DNA of 64,000 nucleotides, from the NCBI RefSeq assembly GCF_014905175.1, contig NC_057789.1, positions 21,510,555 through 21,574,554 of the forward strand, given 5' to 3'. Under the pieces are notes generated by a model. That model did no database searches, was not told where the DNA came from, and worked only from the letters and a program-made list of their open reading frames with translations. Source of the stretch: Aphidius gifuensis. Its lineage: Eukaryota > Arthropoda > Insecta > Hymenoptera > Braconidae. Within the stretch, counting starts at the first letter, position 1. Each line of letters begins with the position of its first letter. This document shows positions 10,530-20,224 of the stretch, in pieces. Made by a program: the position numbers and the translations under genes.

Positions 10530-11132
10530 TTAAGTTTTATTTTTATCGAGTATTTTAGCCTCTTCAGGCGAGATTTTGGATAACCTGAGACGATTTGGGG
10601 AAACTTCTTCCCTTTTTCCACCGTCTATCAGTTCTACTTCTCCTCTATCCGTCACATTTAAGATTTCGAAAGGTCCATCCCAGTAAGGGTAAAGCTTCCC
10701 TGGTTTGGGTCCTTTTTCAATGTTAACGTAGTCCCCAATCTTGAAATTTACTGGGTTTAATTTTTGGTCATAGTATTTTTTTGTTTTTTCTTTGCTTTGG
10801 ATAAGGTTGCGTCTTGTGCAGTCTTGAATTTCATGTATGTTCGTGACTAGGTCTTCCATGTACCCTTGAAATGTGGGTATTCTTTCCGACTCTAGTAACG
10901 GTTTACATGACGGCTCTTTTTCATAGACTAATTCATATGGGGCAAATTTTGTGGATTCATGGACGCTCGTATTATAATACAAAATTGCTAATTTGAGCCA
11001 CTCATCCCAATCATCTTTCTTATTATTTACATAATGTTTGAGATACTCCCCCAATGAGTGATGTGATCTCTCAAATGAGCCATTGCTTAGTGGATGAAAA
11101 GCAGTAGTTTGGTTAGGAATTGCTACTGCCAC
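10530..11132 (-). pseudogene. pol: Pol: integrase C-terminal part
   Basis: A 200-codon frame begins within the integrase core remnant at TTAFHPLSNGS and SHHSLGEYL, the segment that normally surrounds the third catalytic residue, and continues through WLKLAILYYNTSVHEST. Near its end PYWDGPFEIL is a GPY/F-type module found in Gypsy integrases. Just upstream, the frame jumps directly from the start of the core to this segment. The region that should hold the first two catalytic aspartates is therefore largely missing. It abuts the envelope start by about 110 bases. Confidence 0.75.
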
Positions 11133-11179
11133 TACAAATTCGGTCAGTAGGCATAGTGAGGATGCATTGATTGCCTGAT

Positions 11180-11596
11180 TTAGTGATGGCTAAAGGGCCC
11201 TCCACATCCATAGCAATTTTTTCGAAGGCGGACCTTGGTAATTACCATTGGTTGTTTCGTTCTTTTACGAACTAATTTATTTTTCTGGCAGTCTGAGCAA
11301 TGTTGTATTCGTGACTGGATATCTCCCTTCAAATTTTCCCAATAAAATCTTTCTTTAATTCTATTGTAAGTTTTATTTACCCTTTTATGCCCCCCTATGG
11401 GTGCCTGATGGGCTTCTTTAAAAATTTGATCCCTTTCTTTTATATCAACAAATTCAATTTCATTTGTACAAATAATAATTTTAACTTTACCATTCATAAA
11501 TTCTTCTTTTATTATTTCGAAAATTTCTGTCCATTCTATATTGCAAACTTTATTTGATTTTGAAACAACTACAGATTCTATTTCTTTTTCCGACAT
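11180..11596 (-). pseudogene. pol: Pol: integrase zinc-binding domain
   Basis: The frame carries the H-H-C-C zinc-binding domain: APIGGHKRVNKTYNRIKERF followed by IQHCSDCQKNK. It then starts towards the catalytic core but shifts frame near 11215, ending in an out-of-frame tail. It lies between the RNase H/linker frames and the integrase C-terminal frame, as expected for Gypsy pol. Confidence 0.8.
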
Positions 11597-11625
11597 AATT
11601 CCATAAGCGTGATTTAATGCTCTTC

Positions 11626-11916
11626 TTATATATATTTAATTTTTGTAAGTACTGACTCCCCCTCCCTTTTTCTTATTACAAGAGGAAAATGAAGTTTCTT
11701 ACCCACCACTTTACAACTTGCTTTTCTTGCTTCGACAGAGTGTTTTAAAACACTACTATGCTTTTTACATAATTCTTTGGCGCCTAAATCACAAGGTTCG
11801 CCGTTTTCTGATACAAAATACATTTTATGGTTCTTTTGAACTTGGAAGGGTTCTCTAGAAGTTATAATATTTTTTGAACTGTGTTCAATTTGAGTTTTGA
11901 CCTCGTCCTCACTCAA
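11626..11916 (-). pseudogene. pol: Pol: linker between RNase H and integrase
   Basis: A 96-codon frame with REPFQVQKNHKMYFVS and NGEPCDLGAKEL, sequence of the kind that connects RNase H to integrase in errantivirus-like pol. It is separated from the RNase H frame by a stop near 11950 and from the integrase frame by about 30 bases. No catalytic residues belong to this segment. Confidence 0.55.
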
Positions 11917-11952
11917 TTCTGAGTCTTGGGAGTCTGAGTCGGCTTTATTTAT

Positions 11953-12951
11953 TTAGTCTATATGATTTGGCAAGTCTACAGTTATTTCGACATCAACTGG
12001 ATGTTTACTTGCTGTAATTTTGACTGTTTTGCCTGTTGATTCTTCCTCTTCTTGTAATTCAGAAGAAGGTAGAATCTTTTTGGGTCTGCCCCTTTTTTTT
12101 AGAGAGATTGGGGTTCCTTTTGTTTCCAAAAGCTCCCCTTTCTTGGGTCTACCTCTTTTCCTTAATAAGATTGGAGGCCTATTTGTGACAAAAGTATTTA
12201 GCTTTTTCGGTCTTCCCCTCTTTTTCTGAGTGGGTTCTGGTGCTTTCACAACCTCAAGAGGCCTTGTTTCAACAATAGGTTGAGGCCTTCTATTTTGGTT
12301 TCTTGTGACAACGAAAATATCTTTTCCGCATTCGCCTTCAGGTTCCTCTACGGGGTTCCTGGATAATGCGTCTGCGTTTAAATTTAATTTACCTGGTTTA
12401 TAGACTACATTAAATTTATATTGGGCTAATTTTAACCTCCATTTACATATTCTATTATTATTATTAACTCGATTACTGAACCACTTTAAAGCCTCGTGGT
12501 CAGTTACTACTGTGAATTCAGAATTATATACGTAAGTTCGGAAATTCACCACCGAGTCCAAAATGACTCTGGCTTCTTTCTCGTACGTGGTATAATTCAG
12601 CTCAGCTCCTCCAAGAGCTCTTGAGAAATAGGCAATTGATTTATCTTTTCCAATTTCGCCTTGCGACAAAACACCACCTATTGCGTATCCGGAAGCATCC
12701 GTAGTGATGATGTACGGTTTACTCAAATCCGGATACTGTAGAATTGGTGCGTTACAAAGGAGGTTTTTTAGAGTAACAAATGCTTCCTCTTCCTCTTTTT
12801 GCCACACAAATTCTACACCATCTTGCAGTAATTTTGTAAGAGGTTTTGCAATTTTTAAATAATTTTTAATGAATCTGCGGTAATATTCACTAAGCCCTAA
12901 GAATTGACGAACATTCTTTTGGTTTTTAAGCTTAAGCAAATTTTTAACCAC
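11953..12951 (-). pseudogene. pol: Pol: RT connection, RNase H and three AT-hooks
   Basis: The frame begins at the end of the reverse transcriptase (FLGLSEYYRRFIKNY) and continues into RNase H, with TTDASGYAIGGVLSQ, the KEARVILDSV helix, VVTDHEALKWF and NLNADALSR, so all typical RNase H blocks are visible. After RNase H the linker contains three copies of KKRGRPKK/RKRGRPKK, about 20-25 residues apart. RGRP with flanking basic residues is the AT-hook, which binds the minor groove of AT-rich DNA. AT-hooks at this place in a pol polyprotein are unusual. The frame ends at a stop near 11953. Confidence 0.85.
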
Positions 12952-13421
12952 TTCGATTTTTTTCGGATCGGGTTTGACCCCATGCGCGTGAACTCCCAGT
13001 GACCACGTGGAGTTGAAAAAGCAGTCTTGTGCGCATCTTTGGGATCAAATTCTATTTGATGGTATCCAGATGCTAAGTCAAATACAGAGAAATGTTTTGA
13101 TCCCCGTAACTGGTCCAATATATCCGTAATATTGGGTAACGGAAACGCATCCGCAATCGTTTTTTCATTTAATGGTCTATAATCAATTACTATTCTATGT
13201 CTACTATTGCCTCTGGAATCGGGTTTTTTAGGGACAATCCAAACAAGACAATTGTAAGGGCTTTCTGAAGGCTTTATTATGCCGTTCGAAACTCCCTCCT
13301 GTACTTGTCTCTCAACTTCTCCCCGTAAATTATGAGGAGGTCTATAAATTTTGTGGTCTATAAATGTTGGGCAGCGGAAACGCATCCGGAATAGTTGTTT
13401 CATTTGATGATCTGCAATCAA
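12897..13421 (-). pseudogene. pol: Pol: reverse transcriptase, palm deleted
   Basis: The frame has the N-terminal RT blocks: GIIKPSESPYN, WIVPKKPDSRG, RIVIDYRPLNEKT, FSVFDLASGYHQIEF (first catalytic aspartate) and FSTPRGHWEFTRMG. It then jumps directly to sequence that normally follows the palm, near 12965-12975, with a frame change. The stretch that should contain the YxDD catalytic motif is absent, an internal deletion of roughly 100 codons. The copy is therefore enzymatically dead. Confidence 0.85.
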
Positions 13422-13596
13422 TTACCATTCTGTATCTAATATTGCTTTTAAAATCAGGCTTTTTAGGGACAATCCAGACAGGGCAATTATAAGGGCTTTC
13501 TGAAGGTTTAATTATGCCCTTCAAAACTCTTGTACCTGCCTCTCGACTTCTTCCCGCAAATTATGAGGGGGTCTATAAATTTTATTATTTATAGGG
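13127..13596. repeat. 235-bp tandem duplication inside RT
   Basis: The block at about 13362-13596 repeats at about 13127-13361. For example GGGACAATCC occurs at 13231 and 13466, and TCTATAAATTTT follows both copies. Both encode the segment from YRPPHNLR through DAFPLPNI, so the RT start is present twice and out of register. The two units have diverged, so the event is not recent. Confidence 0.85.
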
Positions 13597-13901
13597 AGTT
13601 CGTCTGTCGTGGGGATACGATGACGAACCAAATGTGTTGAACTCAATGGTTCATCAGGCAATTGGAATCTATCAGAGTATTTTTTTATTATGTTACATAC
13701 ATGGTCCAACTCTTCCGCATTTAAGTGTTCGAGTCTTGAAAATTCTTTAACTTTATCATTACGTGTCAGATTTTTTACTTCATTTATTGTATATATTTTA
13801 TTGGTTGAATTTATTTCCGCGTATCCGGAAAAATTGAACTCTGTATTATTTGGAAAAGTTAATTTGTCTTTATCAAGAGGCACGGTAGTGCCTCGAGTCA
13901 A
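13521..13901 (-). pseudogene. pol: Pol: region between protease and RT
   Basis: A 126-codon frame with HLNAEELDHVCNIIKKYSDR, PLSSTHLVRHRIPTTDELPI and YRPPHNLREEVERQV, the segment leading into Gypsy RT. It ends prematurely at the duplicated block. The upstream side is cut at about 13900 by the direct repeat that borders the mosaic region, so protease and gag are missing. Confidence 0.7.
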
Positions 13902-14266
13902 GTATGAGAAAGAAAAGTATGTGTGTGATGAGAATATGTGTGAGATGAGATTAACTACTACTACCGTGCCTTATTATACATCAAATATTTTGTCCCCTTC
14001 CGTCGCGAATCTATTAGAAATTTAATTAAAATATGATAGACTTGAATGAGGCTGCTGAGGTTTGGTAATGATCCCATAAATCGATGTCGAGCTTTTTTTT
14101 AAAAAAAAAATCAGATTTTTCCGTTGCAGTAATATATATCTAAAGCATAATTGATATTTACGGTCTTTTCGTTTTTCTCAAATCGACTACATTTTGTTCG
14201 TTCAGTTGGTATGGTATAAAACTTTACAAGGGTGATGCCATATTGGCTGCACTGCAGAATTTTATT
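13899..14266 (+). repeat. Left copy of a direct repeat around a mosaic block
   Basis: Shares long blocks with 18113-18516 in the same orientation: GATGAGAATATGTGTG, CTACCGTGCCTTATTATACA, TCAAATATTTTGTCCCCTTC, ATCCCATA(A/G)ATCGATGTCG and GTTCAGTTGGTAT...AAAACTTTAC, ending with GGCTGCACTGC. Part of it reads TTVPYYTSNILSPS in both copies, so it may derive from coding sequence continuous with the Rabex-5-like fragment. Confidence 0.85.
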
Positions 14267-14399
14267 TTATTAATAAAATTTTATTATTTTTCATAACCTC
14301 CAGAATACGTCGTTGAACTGTCACGTTAAACGTCAAAAAAAAATATATATATATTTACCTATAGGTAAAAACAATATATATTTACTAAATAAATTAATA

Positions 14400-15140
14400 T
14401 AATAATAATAATAATAACTTATTAATAAATACATCATGTAGTAATGATAATTTATTGGGTGGTCTTGATCTTGGTATAACAAGTCTTGGTGGTAATGTTG
14501 AGCAAAAAGAAAAAGACTTGTTACTGAATTTCGTAATCGTTCAGTAAATCCGCAAGATTGGGAAGTATTTTAAAAGTATGTTGTGTTATGTTATGTTATT
14601 TATTGCTATTATTATTTGTATTATTTTAATTTAATTATTTATATTATTTATATTATATATTTGTGTATTTAGAAAAGGAGAAATAACAAGTAAACATGAA
14701 TTTTTAAATGATATTACAAGTTGGGCATCTTGGGCAATAAATACAATGGTTAAAACACAATAACATCACCAGAAACAAATTACATTCATTTTAAAACACT
14801 TCAAGAAATTGCTGATTTAATATATTAAATTTATCTGTTAATGATAAAGATTTAATTCTTTCAGTTGCACAAATAACTAAAAAATGTTGTGATAAATATA
14901 AATATATATAATAATAAAAATATAACTGAAGAAAATATTAGAATGGCATTATTGTAGTTGTCAAATGTCATCAAGGTATAACAACAACAACAACAACATC
15001 AACTACAACAACTTGCTGGTTTAGAGAATACTTTGGACTTAATCAAGAATTACATAAAAAGCTTAATTGTATTCAAGATGGTTTACCAGTTAATATGACT
15101 ACAGATAAAAATCTTTTTGCAATTACTGGATCATAAATTA
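14400..15140 (+). pseudogene. Degraded coding fragments, gene not identified
   Basis: Several short plus-strand open stretches look like former exons. They include KRLVTEFRNRSVNPQDWE (near 14500-14560), EITSKHEFLNDITSWASWAI (near 14680-14740), YIHFKTLQEIADLI and KDLILSVAQITKKC (near 14785-14895), and WFREYFGLNQELHKKLN (near 15020-15070). Frames change between them and stops occur. A GT-rich, intron-like stretch with repeated TATGTTATGTTAT separates the first two. The protein is unknown to me; composition and context resemble the adjacent NOC3 and Rabex-5 fragments. Confidence 0.4.
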
Positions 15141-15209
15141 ATTTTGTAAATATCATTAATCATTTGGATTAATTTATTAATCTTTACATTGGTATTGGTG
15201 AAATATATT

Positions 15210-16375
15210 ACGGAGGCTAGGAGACGAAAAGCTCAGCCGCAGTATTGGATTTATCCCCCAAAAAAAAAAAACGTTCATAACTTCTAAACTAATTGTCGTA
15301 AAGACTTCGGATTTGGCTCAAAAAAAGCGGCTCTGGAAATTCTATCGCCCCTAATAAAAAAAAACATTATCTATTCGGCCATTTTTTTTTTTTCCCGAAA
15401 AACGAAAAAAAAAAAATTGTGTTTTTTTTTTTTTTTTTTGCACGAAAAATACTATTCGTACGATAAAAATTCATTTGAAAAAGTTATAGAATTTTGAAAA
15501 ACGATTATTTTAAGCCTAATATAAAACCTCTGCGATTACTCTATTTTGAGTAATATTTTACTCTAGCTTGTGCCGTTTTCATTTTTTAGGCAAACGATAA
15601 CTCATGATCAAATGGTGTTAGAGACTTCATATTAGGCTTAAAACATGCGTATTCGAAAATTCTATCGCCTTTCTGAAAAAATTTTGATCTATGAATCATA
15701 TTTTTCACAAAAATTAAAAAAAAACCGTTTTTTTTTTTTTTTAAATTTAGTTTTAAAAAAAAAAAAAAAAAGTGAGTGAACAGATAATGCTCTTTCTCAT
15801 GAAGGGCGATGGAGTTTCAGAAGACGCGTTGTGTGAGCCTAATACAAAGTCTCTACTACAATTTTATCAAAAGTTATTGCATTCCTAGTTTTCGAGTAAT
15901 TTCTGAAAAACGCTCTGACTTTCGACAAAATCGTCCTACATACTTTGTATAAGACTCAAAAAGCATGAGTGGTAAAATCCTACAACTTTTAGTCGAAACT
16001 TTTTTCAAAAAAAATTATAGTTTTCATAAAATAGTAAAAAATAGAATTTTTGAAATATTTTTGTCTTTTTTGTTTCAAAAATAGAAAAAAATTGACTATT
16101 GGAATCAGGATGAACTCCTCAAGGGGCGATAGAGTTTTAAAAACCACGTTTTTTTTAGCTTAATATGAAGTAATTCCGTTGATTCTAACAGAAGTTATAG
16201 CTTGCCTTAACTTGAACAAAAAAAAAAAAAAAAAAATCGATTTTCAGAAAAATAAAAAAAAATGTACTATTATTGTATTGATACTTTTAAAAACTATTTA
16301 AGAGATAAAATTTAACACGGCCCTAGTCGGAGTATTGAAAATTTTTAATTTTCAACGGTAACGCGGGTCACACGC
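15210..16375. other. Low-complexity insert with poly-A/poly-T runs
   Basis: The stretch alternates long A or T homopolymers with a loosely repeated motif containing TCTATCGCC (near 15340, 15660) and GGCGATAGAGTTT (near 16125), the latter roughly its inverse. It looks like an old non-autonomous element inserted into the mosaic block. Clear terminal repeats or a target duplication could not be defined. Confidence 0.35.
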
Positions 16376-16509
16376 CCCAACAAACATTACCAGATCTTTT
16401 TTTTTAATTAAATTTTGTTTAATGCAGATATTTCAATTACAAGTATTGCCACCGTCAAACAATATTACATTACTATCTGGACAAGTGACACAAGTACTAA
16501 AAGTATAAC

Positions 16510-16740
16510 AAATTTATCATATTTAATCTATCTACATGAGTCCACAAACAACAAATGATTAAGAAAAAGATTTAATTATACAAAATAGAATACGTCAATT
16601 AAAATGGGTAACATGTCATAAGCTGAGAAAAAAAAAAGGTGACAGAAGAGTATTTACATTACCAGAAATAACTCTCTCTGAAATAACATAAACAAGTATT
16701 AGTGATCTTTTAGTAACACATCCATATTTTATTTCAACTA
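16510..16740 (+). pseudogene. Rabex-5-like (RABGEF1) fragment, first part
   Basis: After MSPQTTND the frame reads EKDLIIQNRIRQLKWVTC, then an ITDLLVTHP-like stretch in a shifted frame. This resembles the start of the VPS9 guanine-exchange region of Rabex-5, where an IQ(x)RIR(x)L(x)WVT segment is typical. A stop codon interrupts it at the beginning (NDxEK) and frames drift later. A second part lies at 17890-18115, with NOC3-like sequence between. The assignment is from recalled family features; only the short motifs support it. Confidence 0.5.
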
Positions 16741-16762
16741 TCCAACAAATTTAGCTAATTTT

Positions 16763-17930
16763 TTGGTATCATTTTTGGACAATAAACGTCCATCAGTTCG
16801 TGAAAAAGTATTTAATTGTGTAAAAAATATATTTAAAGATAATAAACGTGGTAAATTATCACTTGTTATTATTCGTAAATTGAACCAATATATTAAATTA
16901 CGTGGTCACTTGGTTTATACTGAACTTGTTAAAGTATTATTGTCATTGAGAATAAAAGATATTGATCTTGATAAAAAACGTGATGATGAAATGACACAAA
17001 AAAAATTAATGAGCCATCAACAACGTATACTTTCATTGAGTAAACGTGAAAAAATTAAAAATTAGAAGCTGTTGAAAAAGAGCTTGAAAAGTTGAAGAAC
17101 AAAAAATATTAACTGAAATAACAAGTATTGTATTTACAATATATTTTAGAATGTTAAAACAAGCACCAAATAGTCAAGTTTTACCTATAATGTTTAGAGG
17201 GTCTAGCTAAATTTGCACATTGTATTAATCTTAAATTTTATCAAGATTTAGCTAATATCATAAATACACTGATGGAAGAAAAAATTTAGGTTTACGTGAA
17301 CAATTACATTGTATACAAACTGTATTCACAATATCGTCTGGACAAGGACCAGCATTAAATATTGTTTCATACAGATTTTATGTACATTTGTATAAAAATT
17401 CATTATTATCAATTAATGCTGGGAAAAATCAACAAGATTGTCATATGATCATTGAAATATTAATTCAAGTGTTGATTAATCGTAGAAAAAAATAACACAA
17501 AATCGTTTAATAGCATTTATCAAGAGAATCGCACTAATGTCATTGCAATTACAACATCATGGATCATTGAGGCTACTTGGTATTATTAAAATAATAATGC
17601 TAACAAAATCAATTGAGGGACTTTTTGATACTGATGCTAATTCTGCTGATGGTTTTTATCAACCAGAACTTGATGAACCAGAATGTTGTGATGCATATTG
17701 TACATCATTATGGAAAGTTATTGCATTACAAAGACATTATCATTCTGTTGTACAAAAAATACCACGTAATATTGCAGCTGGTATACCAATAACTGGTGTT
17801 GCTAGTTTACCACTAGAACATTCTAAATTAAAACCCAAAGATTTGTATGGACAATTTGATCTAACTGGGTATTTAATCCATCAATTGAATCTACATGAGT
17901 CCACAGACAACAGATGATCAATTATTAATT
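16763..17930 (+). pseudogene. NOC3 (nucleolar complex protein 3) fragment
   Basis: Two open stretches (16763-17065 and 17537-17917) and the frameshifted sequence between them match the C-terminal half of NOC3, a ribosome-biogenesis and replication-licensing protein. Recognisable blocks are RPSVREKVFNCVKNIF, LSLRIKDIDLDKK, SHQQRILSLSKRE, LEGLAKFAHCINLKFYQD (near 17200-17250), REQLHCIQTVFTISSGQGPA, FYVHLYKN, and later CDAYCTSLWKVIALQRHYH. Order is collinear with the family. At least three frameshifts and several stops show decay. Lack of introns in the matched part would suit a retrocopy. Confidence 0.7.
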
Positions 17931-18115
17931 GTTGTAATAATATATTTAAATTATTACAATTATCAGTTCGTGGACCAGCATCAGCTGATGAATTTTTACC
18001 AGCTTTAATATTCATTGTGCTAAAAGTCAATTATTGAAATGACAAATGGTAATCAAGATAATAACATTAAAGATGATAAACAACAACAAATTGAATCACA
18101 ACAACAATTACCAAA
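17890..18115 (+). pseudogene. Rabex-5-like fragment, second part
   Basis: Begins with MSPQTTDDQLLIV, nearly the same as the start of the first Rabex-5-like fragment, then reads RGPASADEFLPALIFIVLKV, a strong match to the VPS9 core (ASAD(D/E)FLP...LIxIVLK) that activates Rab5. A stop follows VNY. Downstream is a glutamine-rich stretch (DDKQQQIESQQQLPN) that merges into the direct repeat at 18113. Confidence 0.6.
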
Positions 18116-18516
18116 TACGAAAGAAATGTATTTGTGTTGATGAGAATATGTGTGATGATGCGAGTTAACTACTACCGTGCCTTATTATACATCAAATATT
18201 TTGTCCCCTTCCGTCTCTAATCTTTAAGAAATTTAATTAAAATATGATAGAGTTGAATGAGGATGCTGAGGTTTAGTTATGATCCCATAGATCGATGTCG
18301 CTTTTTAAAAAAAAAAAAAATCAGATTTTTTCGTTGCGGTAATATATATTTAAAGCATAATTGATATTTACGGTCTTTGCGTTTTTATCAGTTTTTATCA
18401 AATCGACCAGATTTCTTTCTTTCAGTTGGTATAAAACTTTACATTTTTTTTTCTTCTCTCTCCTAGACGTCTCTTTTTTTTAGTTTTCATATTCTGGCTG
18501 CACTGCCAATATTAAT
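18113..18516 (+). repeat. Right copy of the direct repeat
   Basis: Partner of 13899-14266 in the same orientation, with about 35 extra bases from small insertions such as a duplicated TTTTTATCA. The pair encloses about 3.9 kb containing the NOC3-, Rabex-5-like and unassigned fragments. Confidence 0.85.
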
Positions 18517-18984
18517 TCAAAGTGAACATTTAGCTTTCTGAAATTTTCTTTTTCAAAATGACTTTTGCTATTTATATTTATACTTCTTTAATAATTCATT
18601 TTCATATGTGCATCTATTTTTTTATGTTTTTTTTTCTTTTAAATAATGCTAAAATGGCTACGTGCAATAGAACTCATATTTTCTTGATTTTTTTTTTAAC
18701 CTCATAAAATATACTAATTAAAATTTCAAAAATTTATATATTTGAATAAATAAATAATTCTTATAAATATTAATTAAACAAAAAATGAATTGTATGAAAA
18801 TAAACTTTAAATTATTTATTCATTCATTCATTACGTTTTTTATAAAAACCGGAGCTTTTACACAAAATAATCGGTTTTTGTTTATTGTCAAAAAAAGAAA
18901 TTTATATTAAATTACAACATTTGTACCTGGTAGTAATACTGAATTTTAATAATCAATTTTTAACAGATATGTACAGTATGAAGT
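18517..18984. other. AT-rich spacer, nothing recognised
   Basis: Poly-T tracts and A/T-rich sequence between the mosaic block and the METTL3 fragment. The last 20-30 bases may belong to METTL3-like sequence. Confidence 0.4.
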
Positions 18985-19051
18985 TGATGGAATATACATA
19001 TGGAATTACCATATGGTACAATGTCTGATGATGAAATGCAACAGTTGGGTA

Positions 19052-19616
19052 CCCCTGGTGGAAATATTTCTTCGAATTTTCTACGAATCTCTACGATTTT
19101 TTACGACATTGACCCATTCGAGAGTTTAAGAGTTATCTCTCAATTGTTCTTCAAGTTTTTTGGCCTTCGGAGAAACTTCTCCAATTGCTCGGGAACTTCT
19201 CTAAAAGTCAACCATGTGTTAACATAGTTCCAAAATTTTCTTTGAATGTTTCTCCGAGTTTTTTTGAGCTTCAGAGAAGATGGACTATTAGTAGAAATAA
19301 TTTATAGATTTTCTTTGAACATTTTTCGGAATTTATTTAGTTCTTCAAAGAAGCTTCTTCGATTGTTTGCGAACTTTAGAAGAACTATTCAGAAATTTGT
19401 AAAAAGTTCGTTGAAATTCGTAGAAGTACTTCTACTATGAATTATTCGGCAAAAAATCTTAAAATATTTCTCGAAGCTCAGACAAATAATTAAGAGTACG
19501 GAGAAAACTTTCGAAGATTTTTTAAAATTTTTTTTCCGCATGGGTCAATTTCGTAAAAATTCGTTAAAATTCGCAGACAGCTCTTAGAAAATTCGTAGAA
19601 ATATTTTTACCAGGGA
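19052..19616. mobile_element. 565-bp MITE, CCCTGGT termini, TA target site
   Basis: Both ends share CCCTGGTRRAAATATTTCT and then CGAATTTTCTA in inverted orientation. TA dinucleotides flank it (19050-19051 and 19617-19618). Internal sequence is rich in TTCTACGAATTT-like subrepeats. TA duplication fits a Tc1/mariner-type mobiliser. It interrupts the METTL3 fragment. Confidence 0.8.
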
Positions 19617-19729
19617 TACCAGCATTACAAGAGAAAGGTTTATTATTTCTTTGGGTAATTGGACGTGCTACGGAATTTGGTCGTGAATGTTTACAGCTAT
19701 GGGATTATGATAGAGTTGATGATATAATA

Positions 19730-19841
19730 TCCCTGGTGAAAAAAAATCTGGCAAATTTTGACAGAACCTTACAGATTCTCGCAGATTTACACCGGTTTTC
19801 AGAACAACTGCCAGATTCTGCCAGATTATTTTTACCAGGGA
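19730..19841. mobile_element. 112-bp MITE, CCCTGGT termini, TA target site
   Basis: Left end TCCCTGGTGAAAAAAAATCT, right end is the near-perfect inverse of it (TCCCTGGTAAAAATAATCTGGCA without further extension). TA flanks at 19728-19729 and 19842-19843. It shares its outermost 8 bases with the 565-bp MITE but not the interior, so both may use the same transposase. Confidence 0.85.
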
Positions 19842-19961
19842 TAGGTTAAAACAAATCAATTACAAAGAATAATAAGCACTGGGGCGCTATTCTTGGTCCC
19901 GTATTGCGGGAGTTATTGCGAGTCTCGCAATAACGATTCGCCGATAAGAAATATTATTCGC

Positions 19962-20084
19962 GATAGAAAAACATGAAGGCGCTTTTTGTTGCTTTCATGT
20001 AAATTTTACCTTACTTTTGCATTTGCATACCACAATGGCAGCTTCACATGAAAGCAACAACAAGCGCCTTCATGTTTTTCTATC
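19962..20084. repeat. Hairpin element with 39-bp arms
   Basis: The left arm starts GATAGAAAAACATGAAGGCG and the right arm is its inverse with a single mismatch over 39 bases (GCTTTTTGTTG versus GCTTGTTGTTG). The loop is about 45 bases. Recent or conserved, given the near identity. Confidence 0.9.
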
Positions 20085-20224
20085 TTAAGATAAAAAATAT
20101 TTTTTGTATGGGGTAGTCTAAAATAGACAAGCTTTAAACCCTTGTTTATTTTGATGATCAGGACGTATGATATGTTGTTATTTTTTATTGTAAACGATCA
20201 AAAGACACTACAAAAAGATATGAT

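Larger units (their letters stand above)
2763..13901 (-). mobile_element. Decayed envelope-bearing Gypsy/errantivirus-like element
   Basis: Read on the minus strand the order is reverse transcriptase, RNase H, integrase, envelope, then several small cysteine-rich ORFs, polypurine tract and 3' LTR. Gag, protease and the 5' LTR are absent: coding similarity stops at 13901, where a direct repeat bordering a mosaic block begins. Pol carries large internal deletions and a duplication, and the envelope is frameshifted, so this copy cannot be active. The gene order is errantivirus-like (pol then env), but the approximately 3.7 kb of extra ORFs between env and LTR is unusual for that group. Confidence 0.75.
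18985..19886 (+). pseudogene. METTL3 (m6A methyltransferase) fragment split by two MITEs
   Basis: Three plus-strand pieces are collinear with the MT-A70 catalytic domain of METTL3, the RNA N6-adenosine methyltransferase. They are IHMELPYGTMSDDEMQQLGT (18987-19050), LQEKGLLFLWVIGRATEFGR and ECLQLWDYDRVDDI (19619-19728), and VKTNQLQRII (19846-19876). The IHMELPYGTMSD segment directly follows the position of the catalytic DPPW, which is not preserved here. Pieces one and two join across the 565-bp MITE, and pieces two and three across the 112-bp MITE, with small frame damage. Sequence after TQ...STG ends abruptly, so this is a partial copy, not the working gene. Confidence 0.8.

Noticed and set aside
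13880..13968. GGCACGGTAGT / ACTACCGTGCC as terminal inverted repeats of the mosaic block
   Set aside because: Both lie on the left side only, and the first belongs to the Gypsy pol sequence.
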